In this document: piece by piece, positions 47,301 through 56,267 of the stretch
Layout: each line of letters opens with the position of its first letter
How positions within the stretch are numbered: the stretch's first letter is position 1
Source: Isosphaeraceae bacterium
GTDB taxonomy: Bacteria > Planctomycetota > Planctomycetia > Isosphaerales > Isosphaeraceae
Reading direction: 5' to 3'
NCBI GenBank assembly: GCA_026004735.1
Contig: BPJS01000001.1
Span: 4,668,859 to 4,732,858, forward strand
DNA length: 64,000 nucleotides
Program-made: the position numbers and the translations under genes
Notes under the pieces: generated by a model
Seen by the model: only the letters and a program-made list of their open reading frames with translations
Databases searched by the model: none
What the model was told of the DNA's origin: nothing

Positions 47301-48837
47301 CACCTACGCCTTGACCATCCGCGACCTGGTCGGCCGTGGCCCGGGAACGACGGTCACGGGAACGATCGCGGTGCCCCCGGCGTCGCTGAACATCGTCATC
47401 AGCCCGCCGGTTGCGCCCGTCGAGGGTCAGGCCTTCACCGGCGCGATCGCCCGGTTCACGTCCACCAACCCCAATGCTCTGGTCGAAGACTACTCGGCCA
47501 CCGTCATCTGGGGCGATGGCACGACTACGCCCGCGGCCCAGATCGTTCCGGCTCGAGACGACCAAGGGAACCCCATCCCAGCGACCTTCGACGTTCTGGG
47601 CGGCGACAAGACCTACGCCCTGGTGGGCACCTATCCGGTGAGCGTCACGGTGCGGCTGGCCAACGCCGGCGGGGGCGAGACCTCGGCCACCGCGCAGAGC
47701 TTTGTCTCGGTTGCCGACGCGCCTCTGGACGCCACCGGCCTGCCCCTGCCCGACGGCCTCCTGACCAAGACCGATCTGCAGGGCCTGATCGTGGCCTCGT
47801 TCGTGGACCGCGGCCTGGTCTCCAGCGTCGCCGACTTCACGGCAACGGTGGCCTGGGGTGACGGCACGACCGAACCGGCCTCGATCGTTCCCACCGGCAG
47901 CCATAGCTACCTGGTAGTCGGCAATCACCGGTTCACGCGTCCGGGCGTTCTGGAGCCGCTGGTCACGATCACCAGCCGCTTCGGCAGCGTCGCAACGGCC
48001 TCCAGCCTGGCGGTGGTCGAGCCGCGCTTGACGCCGGTCAGCGGTGGTCTGGATCCGTCGGCCGGTCCGGGCGCTTCCGAGGGTGTGACCGGACAGTCGC
48101 AACCGCTCTTCCGCGGAACTGCGGAGCCGGGGGCCATCGTCACGCTCTTTGCGGCTCCTAGCAACGGGCCTGCCAGCGTCATCGGAACGGCTGTGGCCGA
48201 TCCGAGCGGTTTCTGGAGCACCACGTCGCTCGTCGCGCTTCCCGAAGGAGTGTATACCGTGACGGCCTCGGCCGTCGACAGTCTCGGCTTTCCGTCGAGC
48301 GAACTGGTCGGGCTGCTCCCTGGTGCTCAGGGCGGGCCGTTGATCGTCGACCGCACTGGACCACAGGTCAGCCGCGTAGTGGTCTCGCCTAGCTCCGGCC
48401 GGATCCTGGTCACCCTCACCGACTCCGGAAGCGGGCTGCTTCAGACGGCGCTGGCCCAGCCTGGCCACTACAGCCTGGCCGTCGTGGGTCGGCGGTTCAA
48501 CCGCAACCTGCCGCTGACCGGCCTGAGCCTCGGACCCGCCCAGCCCGGCGTCGGCCAGACGATGACGCTCAGCTTCGGCAATCTCCGGCGGCTGAACCGG
48601 GGTAATTATGTGTTCCGGATGAGCGGGGCGGGTTTGACCGACCGCGCGGGCAACCCCCTTGACGAACGGTTCTTCATCCCCTTCCCTGGGGTCTACGCCC
48701 GTCCGGGACAGGATTTTGTGGCCGAGTTCAGCACTGATGGTCGCCAGGCCAGCCCGCTTCGCCCGTTTATTCCACCTGGGGAGCGATCCGCGGCCCGGCG
48801 GTTCCAGGAACGGATCGCCCGGCTCCGGCGGCGTTGA
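44302..48837 (+). CDS. Secreted subtilisin-like (S8) protease with PKD-like repeats
   Basis: A 1511-residue multidomain protein. The N-terminus has a basic region, then ALETLERRLVLSG, which resembles the LEPR-XLL element of planctomycete surface proteins. Residues about 50-230 look like a propeptide. The peptidase S8 triad is D273 (LVAIID), H330 (DFHGTAVAGVA) and S523 (GFSGTSSATPLAAG). From about residue 610 to 1210 there are six PKD-like repeats, marked by D-W-G-D-G-type segments near 633, 735, 837, 963, 1069 and 1184. A Bap/Ig-like domain follows (GTAEPGAIVTLFAAP), then a C-terminal unit of unknown type. It probably acts outside the cell on protein or is anchored at the surface. The ATG at 44302 is the start. 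Confidence 0.9.
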   Translation: MDRDMDRLRPRFPRPARPRRRGRWPALETLERRLVLSGPDALDLGDAYLYRGERVPLGRALDQLIVGLRPDAPAGTVEALVAADGPLAGFHAARTGRSGVWQLTRPTPYPGDGAARLNALQAARAWASTQPGVDYASESFVVAGRDRLGVTRDLVVAVQPGVDPGTLFGGTTYAGFRPVRGTTDQFVVTTTVQPGPAVLSQAEALARDPRVRWAAPDFLAARQRMSLNDPLLAQQWHLINTGQNGGTPGADARVQGAWEVGATGAGVLVAIIDDGVQLDHPDLAPNLWTNPGETPDNGIDDDGNGYIDDVHGWDFIDNDADPSAEDGDFHGTAVAGVAVARGNNNLGVAGAAYGAQFMAVRLIGPALPVSAYAEAIYYAAGRTADGLGQWNAAVVLNESYGGFGAIDVEAEAFLWASTEARGGKGVFNFAATGNAGGITDPGPVSYPAGYPGAIAVGGTTERDVRVEYSQFGPHTFIVAPTGSFGFNDANGNPGIQNIVTTDRTGGTGYDGGDYTGLFATGFSGTSSATPLAAGVGALIVSVKPDITYEEMRQVLRETADKVGGVTYDANGFHEQYGYGRVNAAAAVERFAIRFELVAPTGLEENTPSGPLNLGQIVFGSTPTDIDDYSVSVDWGDGGPSSPATLNPLGGGRFAILTPSKEYAEGGNYAVTILLERPAGGTSSAIVSVNVASRPLSGTGVTASGLVEGQLFSGVIAEFVDTDPDPMTSDDYTVTILWLDDGTTSLGVVQALGGNAFEVLGEHVVGGGDSPVRVTVVGPGGVTTVIESLTIAQDSELESVGFDRSAVEGFPLTELPLAFFVDADPRRPPVSNYTALIDWGDGSPLEPGVIVVGTDQIGGQLRQGFYVYSSGTHAYDVPQPPAPADAPYPVTILIGQVTPNTNTTTATGQIVVSDAPILATPLSYVLTGQTFNNFLATFIDTDPRSNNPQFAADFTPARYRAEIDWDRNDADPTTEVVTVLINTDGGYLVRGQHGYRLSGLYTYALTIRDLVGRGPGTTVTGTIAVPPASLNIVISPPVAPVEGQAFTGAIARFTSTNPNALVEDYSATVIWGDGTTTPAAQIVPARDDQGNPIPATFDVLGGDKTYALVGTYPVSVTVRLANAGGGETSATAQSFVSVADAPLDATGLPLPDGLLTKTDLQGLIVASFVDRGLVSSVADFTATVAWGDGTTEPASIVPTGSHSYLVVGNHRFTRPGVLEPLVTITSRFGSVATASSLAVVEPRLTPVSGGLDPSAGPGASEGVTGQSQPLFRGTAEPGAIVTLFAAPSNGPASVIGTAVADPSGFWSTTSLVALPEGVYTVTASAVDSLGFPSSELVGLLPGAQGGPLIVDRTGPQVSRVVVSPSSGRILVTLTDSGSGLLQTALAQPGHYSLAVVGRRFNRNLPLTGLSLGPAQPGVGQTMTLSFGNLRRLNRGNYVFRMSGAGLTDRAGNPLDERFFIPFPGVYARPGQDFVAEFSTDGRQASPLRPFIPPGERSAARRFQERIARLRRR

Positions 48838-49035
48838 CCCGCCGCGGGGCCAGGCCGCCCTGCTCGGCGATCGCGACTCTTGGCCGCCGACCGACCTGGC
48901 CGTGAGCGTGGGCGGTGGCGTCCGGCATCGGTCGCTTGTCTTGACACCCCAGCAAACCGACCCCTACGATCCCCTGTCTCCGCCGGGCCAGGCCGCCCGG
49001 CCCAATCTGCCTGTTCGACCGGAGGTCTGACCACC

Positions 49036-50064
49036 ATGCGGATCGCGCTCGATGCCATGGGCGGCGACCACGCCCCAGGCCCGATCGTCGCCGGCGCCGT
49101 CCAGGCGGCCCAGCGCGACCCGGCCTTGACCGTTCTCCTCGTGGGCGACGAACCGCGGATCGCAGCCGAGCTGGAACGCCATCCGGACCTCCCCCGCGAC
49201 CGCCTGCCCATCGTGCACGCCTCGGAGGTGATCGGCATGCACGAAAAACCGGTCGAGGCCCTCCGCAAGAAACGCGATAACTCCATCTCTCGCTGCTGGC
49301 TCCTGCTGGCGCAAGGAGAGGCCCACGCCGTGGTCTCCGCCGGCAATACCGGCGCCATGGTTGGAGCCGGGCTGTTCAACGCCAAAATGTTCTTGCCCGG
49401 CGTCCGCCGCCCCGGCATCGCCGCCGTCTACCCGACCCTGCTCGGACCGGCCGTCCTGATCGACGTCGGCGCCAACATGCACCCCAAGCCCGAAGACCTC
49501 TACCAGTACGGCGTCATGGGGGCCATCTATGCCCAGCACGTCCTGGGCATCGACAATCCGACCATCGGCCTGCTCAACGTCGGCGCCGAGGAGGACAAAG
49601 GCAACGAACTGGTCCGCGACGCCACCCGGATGTTCCGGTCCAGCCAGTTCGCCGATCGCTTCGTCGGCAACGTCGAGGGTCGCGATATCCACGACGGTCG
49701 CGCCCGCGTGATCGTCTGCGAAGGCTTCACCGGCAACATTCTACTCAAAAGCGGCGAGGGGGCCGTCGAGTTCCTTTTCTCGGAATTGAAAAAGGAACTC
49801 GGGCTGCTCCTGCCCCGACTCTCGCCCGAGGACGGCCAATTGCTCGTTCAGCGGCTCCGCGACCTCAAAACCCGTTACGAATACCACGAATTCGGCGGCG
49901 CCCCGCTGCTCGGAATCCGTGGAGCCTGCATCATCTGCCACGGCTCCAGCGACGATCGCGCCATCCGCAACGCCATCCGCGTCGCCGCCGTCATGGCCGA
50001 GGATCGGATCTCAGCCGAAATCTCAACAGCCCTGACCAGCGGTACTGTCGCTCATAAACTCTAA
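49036..50064 (+). CDS. plsX: Phosphate acyltransferase PlsX
   Basis: A 342-residue enzyme that makes acyl-phosphate from acyl-ACP for phospholipid synthesis. The ATG at 49036 follows a GGAGG about 10 nt away. Motifs are RIALDAMGGDHAP at the start, SAGNTGAMVGAGLF, PGVRRPGIAAVYPT and GAPLLGIRGACIICHGSS. The usual upstream rpmF (ribosomal L32) is not present in the 200 bp before it. Confidence 0.95.
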   Translation: MRIALDAMGGDHAPGPIVAGAVQAAQRDPALTVLLVGDEPRIAAELERHPDLPRDRLPIVHASEVIGMHEKPVEALRKKRDNSISRCWLLLAQGEAHAVVSAGNTGAMVGAGLFNAKMFLPGVRRPGIAAVYPTLLGPAVLIDVGANMHPKPEDLYQYGVMGAIYAQHVLGIDNPTIGLLNVGAEEDKGNELVRDATRMFRSSQFADRFVGNVEGRDIHDGRARVIVCEGFTGNILLKSGEGAVEFLFSELKKELGLLLPRLSPEDGQLLVQRLRDLKTRYEYHEFGGAPLLGIRGACIICHGSSDDRAIRNAIRVAAVMAEDRISAEISTALTSGTVAHKL

Positions 50065-50198
50065 GGCCGTCGATAGACCAGGCCGCGCTCGCCGCGGCTC
50101 CAACCCAGCGTGTGCACTTCGCCGTCTCCCGATCCGAGTTCCCGGGTAGGACCGGCTCCTCGCGGCTCGACCAACCTCCGACACGGAGAACCCTCCTC

Positions 50199-50507
50199 AT
50201 GGACCCGCGCGACGACCACCCCGAGCTCGACGGCGACGACCTGATCGGCGAGATCGAGATCGAATTCGACCCCCGGCCCGAGTCGCTCTCTCTCCACGGG
50301 ATCAGCGAGGCCGAGTTCGAGACCGCCTTGCTCGACGCCCTCGACGCCTACCATCGCCGCCTCGAACTCGACCCCGAGAGCGACGCGCCCGCTCTGGAGG
50401 AGATCGAGCTGACCATCCAGGGCCGAACCCATCGGCTCGGCGACCTGGCCGACATCAGCGTAACGGCTACCGGCCAGTCAGCCGACGACGATCCCGACCT
50501 CCACTGA
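50199..50507 (+). CDS. Acidic hypothetical protein, 102 aa
   Basis: A 102-residue acidic protein; the ATG at 50199 gives MDPRDDHPELDGDDLIGEIE. The frame has the normal high-GC codon pattern and the opposite frames do not. No family recognised and no membrane segments. It lies between plsX and fabD on the same strand and is probably part of the lipid operon. Confidence 0.6.
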   Translation: MDPRDDHPELDGDDLIGEIEIEFDPRPESLSLHGISEAEFETALLDALDAYHRRLELDPESDAPALEEIELTIQGRTHRLGDLADISVTATGQSADDDPDLH

Positions 50508-50613
50508 AATCCCCCGTGCCGTCGGCCCTCCCCGCGGAGAACCCGCCCCCGCTCCGCCGCAGAGCCAAGTCGTCTCGGATTCCGCTCCCACCCCCCAACA
50601 CCGGTTTGCTCCG

Positions 50614-51531
50614 ATGCCCCGCACCGCGTTCCTCTTCCCCGGCCAGGGTGCTCAGTTCGTCGGCATGGGCCGGGAATTGATCGCCGAGCGTCCGGCGGCT
50701 CGCGCCCTGTTCGACCGCGCCAGCGAGATTCTGGGTTACGACCTCGCGGCCGTCTGCCGCGAGGGTCCCGCCGAGCGGCTCGAAGCGACCGACGTCAGCC
50801 AGCCGGCCATCTACGTGGCCAGCCTGGCCGCACTCGAGGATCTGAAGGCCACCGAGCCTGATGTCGTCGCATCCTGCGCCGGCACCGCCGGCTTGAGCCT
50901 CGGCGAGTACACGGCCTTGACCTTCGCCGGCGCGATCGACTTCGAGTCCGGCGTACGGATCGTCCAGCTCCGCGGTCAAGCCATGCAAGCCGCGGCCGAG
51001 GCCACACCTAGTGGCATGGCCACCGTGCTCGGCCTCGACGACGGCGCCCTCGACACCCTCTGCCAACGCATCCACGACCAGGGCGGCCAAATCTGGAAGG
51101 CCAACCTCCTCGGCCCCGGAACCGTCGCCCTCTCAGGCGACCACACGGCGCTTGCCTTGGTCGAACCGATTGCCACCGAGCTGGGAGCCATGAAAGTCGT
51201 CCGGCTCGCCGTCGCCGGCGCGTTCCACACCCCGCTCATGAAGCCGGCCGATGCGCGGTTGGCCACCGCCCTGGCCGACATCCCCATCCACCCCCCCCGC
51301 GTGCCCGTCTACTCCAACGTCACCGCGGCGCCCCACCCGTCCGATCCGGCCGCCATCGGCCAACTCCTGGCCGAGCAGGTGACTCGCCCCGTCCTCTGGG
51401 AAGCAACCATCCGACAGATGATCGCCGACGGCTTCGACTCCTTCTACGAAATCGGCCCTGGCCGAGTGCTCGCCGGCCTCCTCAAACGCATCGACCGCAA
51501 ACGCCCCTGCACCAATATTCCCGCCCGCTGA
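50614..51531 (+). CDS. fabD: Malonyl-CoA:ACP transacylase FabD
   Basis: A 305-residue enzyme that transfers malonyl from CoA to ACP. The PGQGAQFVGMG N-terminus, the nucleophile S95 in GLSLGEYTAL (Leu where E. coli has His before the Ser, a variant seen elsewhere) and H205 in AVAGAFHTPLM are all present. The ending EIGPGRVLAGLLKRID is typical. Length is normal. Confidence 0.95.
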   Translation: MPRTAFLFPGQGAQFVGMGRELIAERPAARALFDRASEILGYDLAAVCREGPAERLEATDVSQPAIYVASLAALEDLKATEPDVVASCAGTAGLSLGEYTALTFAGAIDFESGVRIVQLRGQAMQAAAEATPSGMATVLGLDDGALDTLCQRIHDQGGQIWKANLLGPGTVALSGDHTALALVEPIATELGAMKVVRLAVAGAFHTPLMKPADARLATALADIPIHPPRVPVYSNVTAAPHPSDPAAIGQLLAEQVTRPVLWEATIRQMIADGFDSFYEIGPGRVLAGLLKRIDRKRPCTNIPAR

Positions 51532-51840
51532 TCCGGCAGATCCGATCCCCTCCACCCCACACACCCGTCTTACCCCCCCTCCGCCCAGCCCCGATGCCGA
51601 TACACCATCGACCGGCATCCCAACCACAACCCCCGCGCTGCCCACCACCAATCCCCCCACCTTTCACCCCCGCCCGGCCACCCAGGCCCAATCGGGCAGA
51701 TTCGCCGTTGCAACCGACTGGCTCGCCCCGATCGCCGCGATGTCCACCCCAGACAACTCTTGCCCGACCCCGGTTTCCAAGTCATAATGCCTGCTCTATC
51801 CTCAAGGTGTCAAAGACTCTAGGGAAGGAGCCAGGATCCG
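51532..51840 (+). promoter_or_regulatory. C-rich, G-poor leader between fabD and fabG (rut-like)
   Basis: A 309-bp gap. In 51541-51660 hand count gives about 70 C and 13 G in 120 bases on the coding strand, the composition of a Rho-utilisation (rut) site and not of coding DNA. The last 30 nt contain AAGGAG ahead of fabG. It may separate or attenuate transcription inside the FAS cluster. Confidence 0.5.
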
Positions 51841-52620
51841 ATGGCCGATCTGGTCAAACCAACACCGTCGCCGTGCCGGGTGGATCTGGCGGGCCAGGTC
51901 GCCCTGGTCACTGGGGCCTCGCGGGGCATCGGCAAGGCGATCGCCCAGCAGTTGGCCACTTGCGGCGCCGCGGTAGCCTGTGTCGCGCGCACGGTCGAGG
52001 GGCTTCAGGCGACGCTGCACGCCATCCGCGACGCTGGCGGCATGGCCGAACCGTTTGCCGGCGATGTTGGCCAGGCGGCCGACGTCGCCCGGATTGTCGA
52101 GGCAGTGGACGCCCGCTGGGGCGGCATCCACATCCTGGTCAACAATGCCGGCATCACCCGCGACGCCTTGATGCTCCGCATGGACGACGCTGCCTGGAAC
52201 GACGTGATCCAGACCAACCTCAACAGCGCGTTTTACTTCATGCGCGCCGTAGGTGCGGTGATGATCCGCCAACGCTACGGGCGGATCATCAACATATCGA
52301 GCGTCTCCGGGTTGAGCGGCAACCCCGGTCAGGCCAATTATTCGGCCAGCAAGGCGGGCCTGATCGGTCTGACCCGAACCGTGGCCAAGGAACTCGCCTC
52401 GCGGAAGATCACCGTCAACGCCGTCGCACCCGGTTTCATTGGCACCGACATGACCGCCGCCTTGCCCGACAAAATCAAGGAAAAGGTCAAAGAGTGGATC
52501 CCGATGGGACGGATGGGCCAGCCCGAGGAAATCGCCGACCTGGTCACCTACCTGGCCGGCCCCGGCGCCTCCTACCTGACCGGTCAGGTGATCGCCGTCG
52601 ACGGGGGGATGACCGCCTGA
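51841..52620 (+). CDS. fabG: 3-oxoacyl-ACP reductase FabG
   Basis: A 259-residue SDR enzyme reducing beta-ketoacyl-ACP with NADPH. NADP loop [28 protein letters not shown] and the catalytic S154-Y167-K171 set in [22 protein letters not shown] (read in parts) are intact. C-terminus [10 protein letters not shown] is the family norm. The ATG at 51841 follows AAGGAG by 11 nt. Confidence 0.95.
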   Translation: MADLVKPTPSPCRVDLAGQVALVTGASRGIGKAIAQQLATCGAAVACVARTVEGLQATLHAIRDAGGMAEPFAGDVGQAADVARIVEAVDARWGGIHILVNNAGITRDALMLRMDDAAWNDVIQTNLNSAFYFMRAVGAVMIRQRYGRIINISSVSGLSGNPGQANYSASKAGLIGLTRTVAKELASRKITVNAVAPGFIGTDMTAALPDKIKEKVKEWIPMGRMGQPEEIADLVTYLAGPGASYLTGQVIAVDGGMTA

Positions 52621-52833
52621 AAACCTCCTTCGCCCGGCTCCCATCCGGCCGTTCTGGACAAGTCCAGCGGATCCTGTTACCTTGTGACGACTTCGGGACA
52701 ATCCGATACAAAAGGACTGATCCGCGCGGAGCGAACATCCGATAGTTTGGGCAAAATACGTGTCCACCGCGTCGACACTCGCGGGTATGGACGGTTGGCC
52801 CATCGTACGATTTAGCGGCCAGGAGGCCTTGCC

Positions 52834-53070
52834 GTGTCCGTGGAAGAACGCGTCATCGAGATCGTGAGCGAGCAGATGGGTGTCGCCAAGGATCAGATCA
52901 CCCGCGACACCTCGTTTGTCAACGACCTGGGTGCCGACTCGCTCGACACCGTTGAGCTGGTGATGGAGTTCGAGGAGGAATTCGACATTTCGATCCCCGA
53001 CGAGGAGGCCGAAAAAATCCAGTCGGTCGGCCAGGCCATCGACTACATCGAAAAGCACACCAGCAAATAA
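52834..53070 (+). CDS. acpP: Acyl carrier protein
   Basis: A 78-residue ACP with GTG start and an AGGAGG ribosome site 8 nt upstream. The phosphopantetheine serine is S36 in [18 protein letters not shown]. It carries acyl intermediates for the neighbouring FabD, FabG and FabF. The 213 bp upstream of it contain no gene and may hold a promoter. Confidence 0.97.
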   Translation: MSVEERVIEIVSEQMGVAKDQITRDTSFVNDLGADSLDTVELVMEFEEEFDISIPDEEAEKIQSVGQAIDYIEKHTSK

Positions 53071-53089
53071 TCCCAGCGGAGGCTGGGGA
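53071..53089 (+). terminator. Short hairpin just after acpP
   Basis: TCCCAGC at 53071-53077 pairs with GCTGGGGA at 53082-53089 with one bulged G, directly after the stop codon. No U-tract. It could be an RNA-stability element giving high acpP mRNA relative to fabF. Confidence 0.3.
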
Positions 53090-53222
53090 TCAGCTCGGGG
53101 TCGCCGCAGAGGCCGGCGGCTGCGCCGATTCGGTGCTCGGTGCGGACGGCCGGCCTGGGTGAAGCCGGAATCCACATCGCTCACCGGCGATCCGACGGGA
53201 CACAGAGGGAGCGGACCGCGGC

Positions 53223-54461
53223 ATGGCACGGCGTGTGGTGATCACTGGCATGGGGGTGGTGACGGCCCTGGGCACCCGCCTCGAGGATTACTGGTCGGCC
53301 TTGCTCGCCGGCCGTTCCGGAGTCGGGCCTCTGACCCTCTTCGACACCACCGACTTCAAGGTCCATTTCGGCGGCCAGGTCCAGAACTGGGATCCCGACG
53401 CCCATTTCGGCGCCAAGGAAGCCCGCCGCCTGGATCGGTTTGCTCAGTTCGCCCTCGTTGCTGCCGAATCTGCGGTCGTCGATTCCGGCATCGACTTCCA
53501 ACGCCACGAGCCGTACCGGATCGGAGTCCTGATCGGCTCCGGGATCGGCGGCCTCAACGAGTTCGAGGAGCAACACCGAAACCTGCTCGAAAAGGGGCCG
53601 TCGCGGATCAGCCCGTTCACCATCCCCAAACTGATGGTCAACGCCGCCAGCGGGCAGGTTTCGATTCGCTACGGCCTCAAGGGCCCCACCTCGGCTGTGG
53701 CCACGGCCTGCGCCAGCGCCGCCAACGCCATCGGCGACGCCTTTGAACTGATCCGCGACGGCTACGCCGACGTGATGATCACCGGCGGCTCCGAGGCCGC
53801 GATCACGCCCATGGGCCTGGGCGGCTTCGCCTCGATGCGCGCCCTCTCGACCCGCAACGACGCCCCCGAACGCGCCAGTCGGCCATTTGACCGCGACCGC
53901 GACGGCTTCGTCCTGGCCGAGGGAGCCGGCATCCTGATCCTCGAGGAGGAATCCGCGGCCCGAGCGCGGGGCGCGCGGATCTACGCGGAAATGCTGGGCT
54001 ACGGCATGTCGGCCGACGGTTCCCACATCACCGCCCCGGACGAAGACGGCCGTGGCGCCGCCCGCGCCATGCGCAACTGCCTCGACCAGGCTCAGTGCCC
54101 GCCCGACGCCGTCGACTATATCAACGCCCACGGGACCAGCACCCCGCTGGGCGACCTGGCCGAAACCCGCGCCATGAAGGCCGTCTTCGGCCCCCATGCC
54201 AGGAAACTGATGGTCTCCAGCACCAAAAGCCAACTCGGCCACCTGCTCGGTGCCTCCGGCGGCGTGGAACTGGTCGCCGCGGCCCTCGCCATCCACCGGG
54301 GCGTCATCCCCCCCACGATCAATCTCGACACGCCCGACCCCGAGTGTGACCTCGACTACGTCCCTCATCAGCCCCGCGAAGTGCGCGTCGACCGGGTGAT
54401 GTCCAACAGTTTTGGCTTCGGCGGACACAACGCCAGCCTCTTGATCGGCCGCTACGCCTAG
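53223..54461 (+). CDS. fabF: 3-oxoacyl-ACP synthase II FabF
   Basis: A 412-residue condensing enzyme that elongates acyl-ACP with malonyl-ACP. The catalytic Cys163 (ATACASAANAIG), His303 (NAHGTSTPLGD) and His340 (QLGHLLGASGG) match the E. coli FabF numbering exactly. End NSFGFGGHNASLLIGRYA is typical. fabH is not in the window, so initiation must be encoded elsewhere. Confidence 0.97.
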   Translation: MARRVVITGMGVVTALGTRLEDYWSALLAGRSGVGPLTLFDTTDFKVHFGGQVQNWDPDAHFGAKEARRLDRFAQFALVAAESAVVDSGIDFQRHEPYRIGVLIGSGIGGLNEFEEQHRNLLEKGPSRISPFTIPKLMVNAASGQVSIRYGLKGPTSAVATACASAANAIGDAFELIRDGYADVMITGGSEAAITPMGLGGFASMRALSTRNDAPERASRPFDRDRDGFVLAEGAGILILEEESAARARGARIYAEMLGYGMSADGSHITAPDEDGRGAARAMRNCLDQAQCPPDAVDYINAHGTSTPLGDLAETRAMKAVFGPHARKLMVSSTKSQLGHLLGASGGVELVAAALAIHRGVIPPTINLDTPDPECDLDYVPHQPREVRVDRVMSNSFGFGGHNASLLIGRYA

Positions 54462-54750
54462 GGATCGCCACACCCTCGCTGCCGGCAGGTCGGCTCCGGT
54501 TCGCCGCCGCGCTGCCTCCCGCCGCTTCCGGCCACCCCCACGACCCCTTTTCCCGTCCGCCGAACCAGGCGTCGTCGCCGCCGGATGGCTCGGGAGATCC
54601 GCTTCGGATCAGGACCAGGCTCGTCTTGAGCAATTCGAGCAGCTCGGCTAGAGTCCGCCTCAAGTTGGCGGAGGATCCGCCGTTGGGACCTGGGACCGCA
54701 CGGCTCGGCGAGGGCCCCAGACGCGGCTGTTGGGCAGGGAGGCCCCTGGC

Positions 54751-56034
54751 ATGAATCGTCGCCACGCCTTGAAGCTTGGCCTGCTGGGGCCGGGCGCGCT
54801 CTGGCCGGCCGCCGCAACTGCCCAGGACGACTTCGGCCGGTCGGCCCGCCGGCCGGTTGACGATCTGCCGCGTCCGCGGCGGACCAGCACCGCCGACGAT
54901 TCCCTGCGGATCGATGGCGAGCCGCTCGGCGATCCTGACCGCACGCCCGCCGTCGACAACCTCGACGTCCCTCCGGCAAACTTCGGCACCGAGACCGGTC
55001 ATAGCTGGCGCTCCTTCGACATCGCCCGCTACACCAGCCGCGCCGCCAGCGCCGAAAACCCACGCCCCCAGAACGCCATCGTCGAATGGATCTTTCGGCG
55101 GACTGGCTCGGCCATCTGGCACGGCGACCGGATCGCCGTCCTGTCCGCCGGTCGGGCACAACTGCGGGCCTATCACAACGCCCGCGTGCTCGACATCGTC
55201 CAGGACTACGTGGAACGGTTCACCCGGGCCACGGCCGACGTGTTGTCGGTCCGTGTCCGGTTCGTCACGGCCCAGGACCCACGCTGGCGCTACGCCGTCC
55301 ACGGTCGACTCAAGCGCATTGGCACCGGTCCCCAGGGCCAGCAGCTCTGGACCGTCACCCCCGACGAAGCCAACCTGATCCGCTCCCAGATGCAGCTCTA
55401 TCAGGGCTTCCGTCTCCTGGCCGACAAGACCGTGCGGATGATGAACGGCCAGACGATGACCATGGAGACCGCCGATCTGATCGACTACGTCTCCGGACTC
55501 CAAAGCGAAGGAGCCACCGGAGCCGGCCAGCAGCCCCGGGCCGACAAGCTCAAGGAGGGGGTGACGCTTCGCTTTAGCCCGCTCCTGACCTACGACGGCG
55601 ATGCCCTCGACGCCGCGATCGACCTCCGCTCCACGACCATCCGCCGGCTGATTCGGACCAAAGTGATGGCTCAACGCGAAGTCGGTCCGACCGACGTCAC
55701 CATCGACGTGCCCGAGGCCAGCGAAACCCGGCTCAATCAGATTGTCGATCAATGGCCGCTCGGCCGCACCTTGCTCATTGCTGCCGGCATCACCCCGGGC
55801 ATCCTTCAGGAAAAGGCCGGATTCCTGAATCTCCGAGTTCCCGGCATGGTTCCCACCGATACCGAGTTGCTGGTCTTCCTGGATGTCGAGCCGGTCCGAG
55901 AATCCGTGCGTCCGGCCCCCCGCCGACCCGCTCCGTCCGATCGAGACCGCCCACTCGACGAATTTGACCTCGACGAACCGGACCTTGATCGAGAGCCGCC
56001 CCCTCGGGTCTCGACCCGTGGGCGGTTCGACTGA
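54751..56034 (+). CDS. Exported hypothetical protein, secretin-like C-terminal half
   Basis: A 427-residue protein with a Tat/Sec-like signal (RHALKLGLLGPGALWPAAATAQ); the ATG at 54751 follows GGGAGG. The first 120 residues are unstructured-looking. Residues about 150-380 resemble the N-domain and core of a bacterial secretin: VLDIVQDYVERFTR, RVRFVTAQD, LRFSPLLTYDGDALDAAIDL and a final RTLLIAAGITPGILQEKAG then TDTELLVFLDVEPV, which parallels secretin endings such as GQTLVIGGL. A short Asp/Glu/Arg/Pro tail ends it. No N-terminal secretin N0 copies are seen, so the assignment is a guess at family level. Confidence 0.6.
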   Translation: MNRRHALKLGLLGPGALWPAAATAQDDFGRSARRPVDDLPRPRRTSTADDSLRIDGEPLGDPDRTPAVDNLDVPPANFGTETGHSWRSFDIARYTSRAASAENPRPQNAIVEWIFRRTGSAIWHGDRIAVLSAGRAQLRAYHNARVLDIVQDYVERFTRATADVLSVRVRFVTAQDPRWRYAVHGRLKRIGTGPQGQQLWTVTPDEANLIRSQMQLYQGFRLLADKTVRMMNGQTMTMETADLIDYVSGLQSEGATGAGQQPRADKLKEGVTLRFSPLLTYDGDALDAAIDLRSTTIRRLIRTKVMAQREVGPTDVTIDVPEASETRLNQIVDQWPLGRTLLIAAGITPGILQEKAGFLNLRVPGMVPTDTELLVFLDVEPVRESVRPAPRRPAPSDRDRPLDEFDLDEPDLDREPPPRVSTRGRFD

Positions 56035-56267
56035 GCGGCCCCGCGGCGCTGGCCTGAAGCCGATCGAACCTGTCGGCTCCGGCAGTAGCGCCGGCCTGAG
56101 GTTCCCACCGCCCGCCGGCTCCACCCGGCGATCCCCGGCGAAATGCCCCACCCAGTTCTCGCCAAGCCGTGCGCATGGGCGGTATAAAGGGGACGTTTCG
56201 GCCCCGGCTCCGAGGGGAGATTCGGCGGCCCTGCCTCGACCGGCAAGCCCCAGAGACGCCAGCCCGC

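Noticed and set aside
44560..48468. A 1302-residue open frame on the minus strand under the subtilase
   Set aside because: Composition is Arg/Gly-rich with no motif; the plus-strand gene has an intact subtilase triad and PKD repeats.
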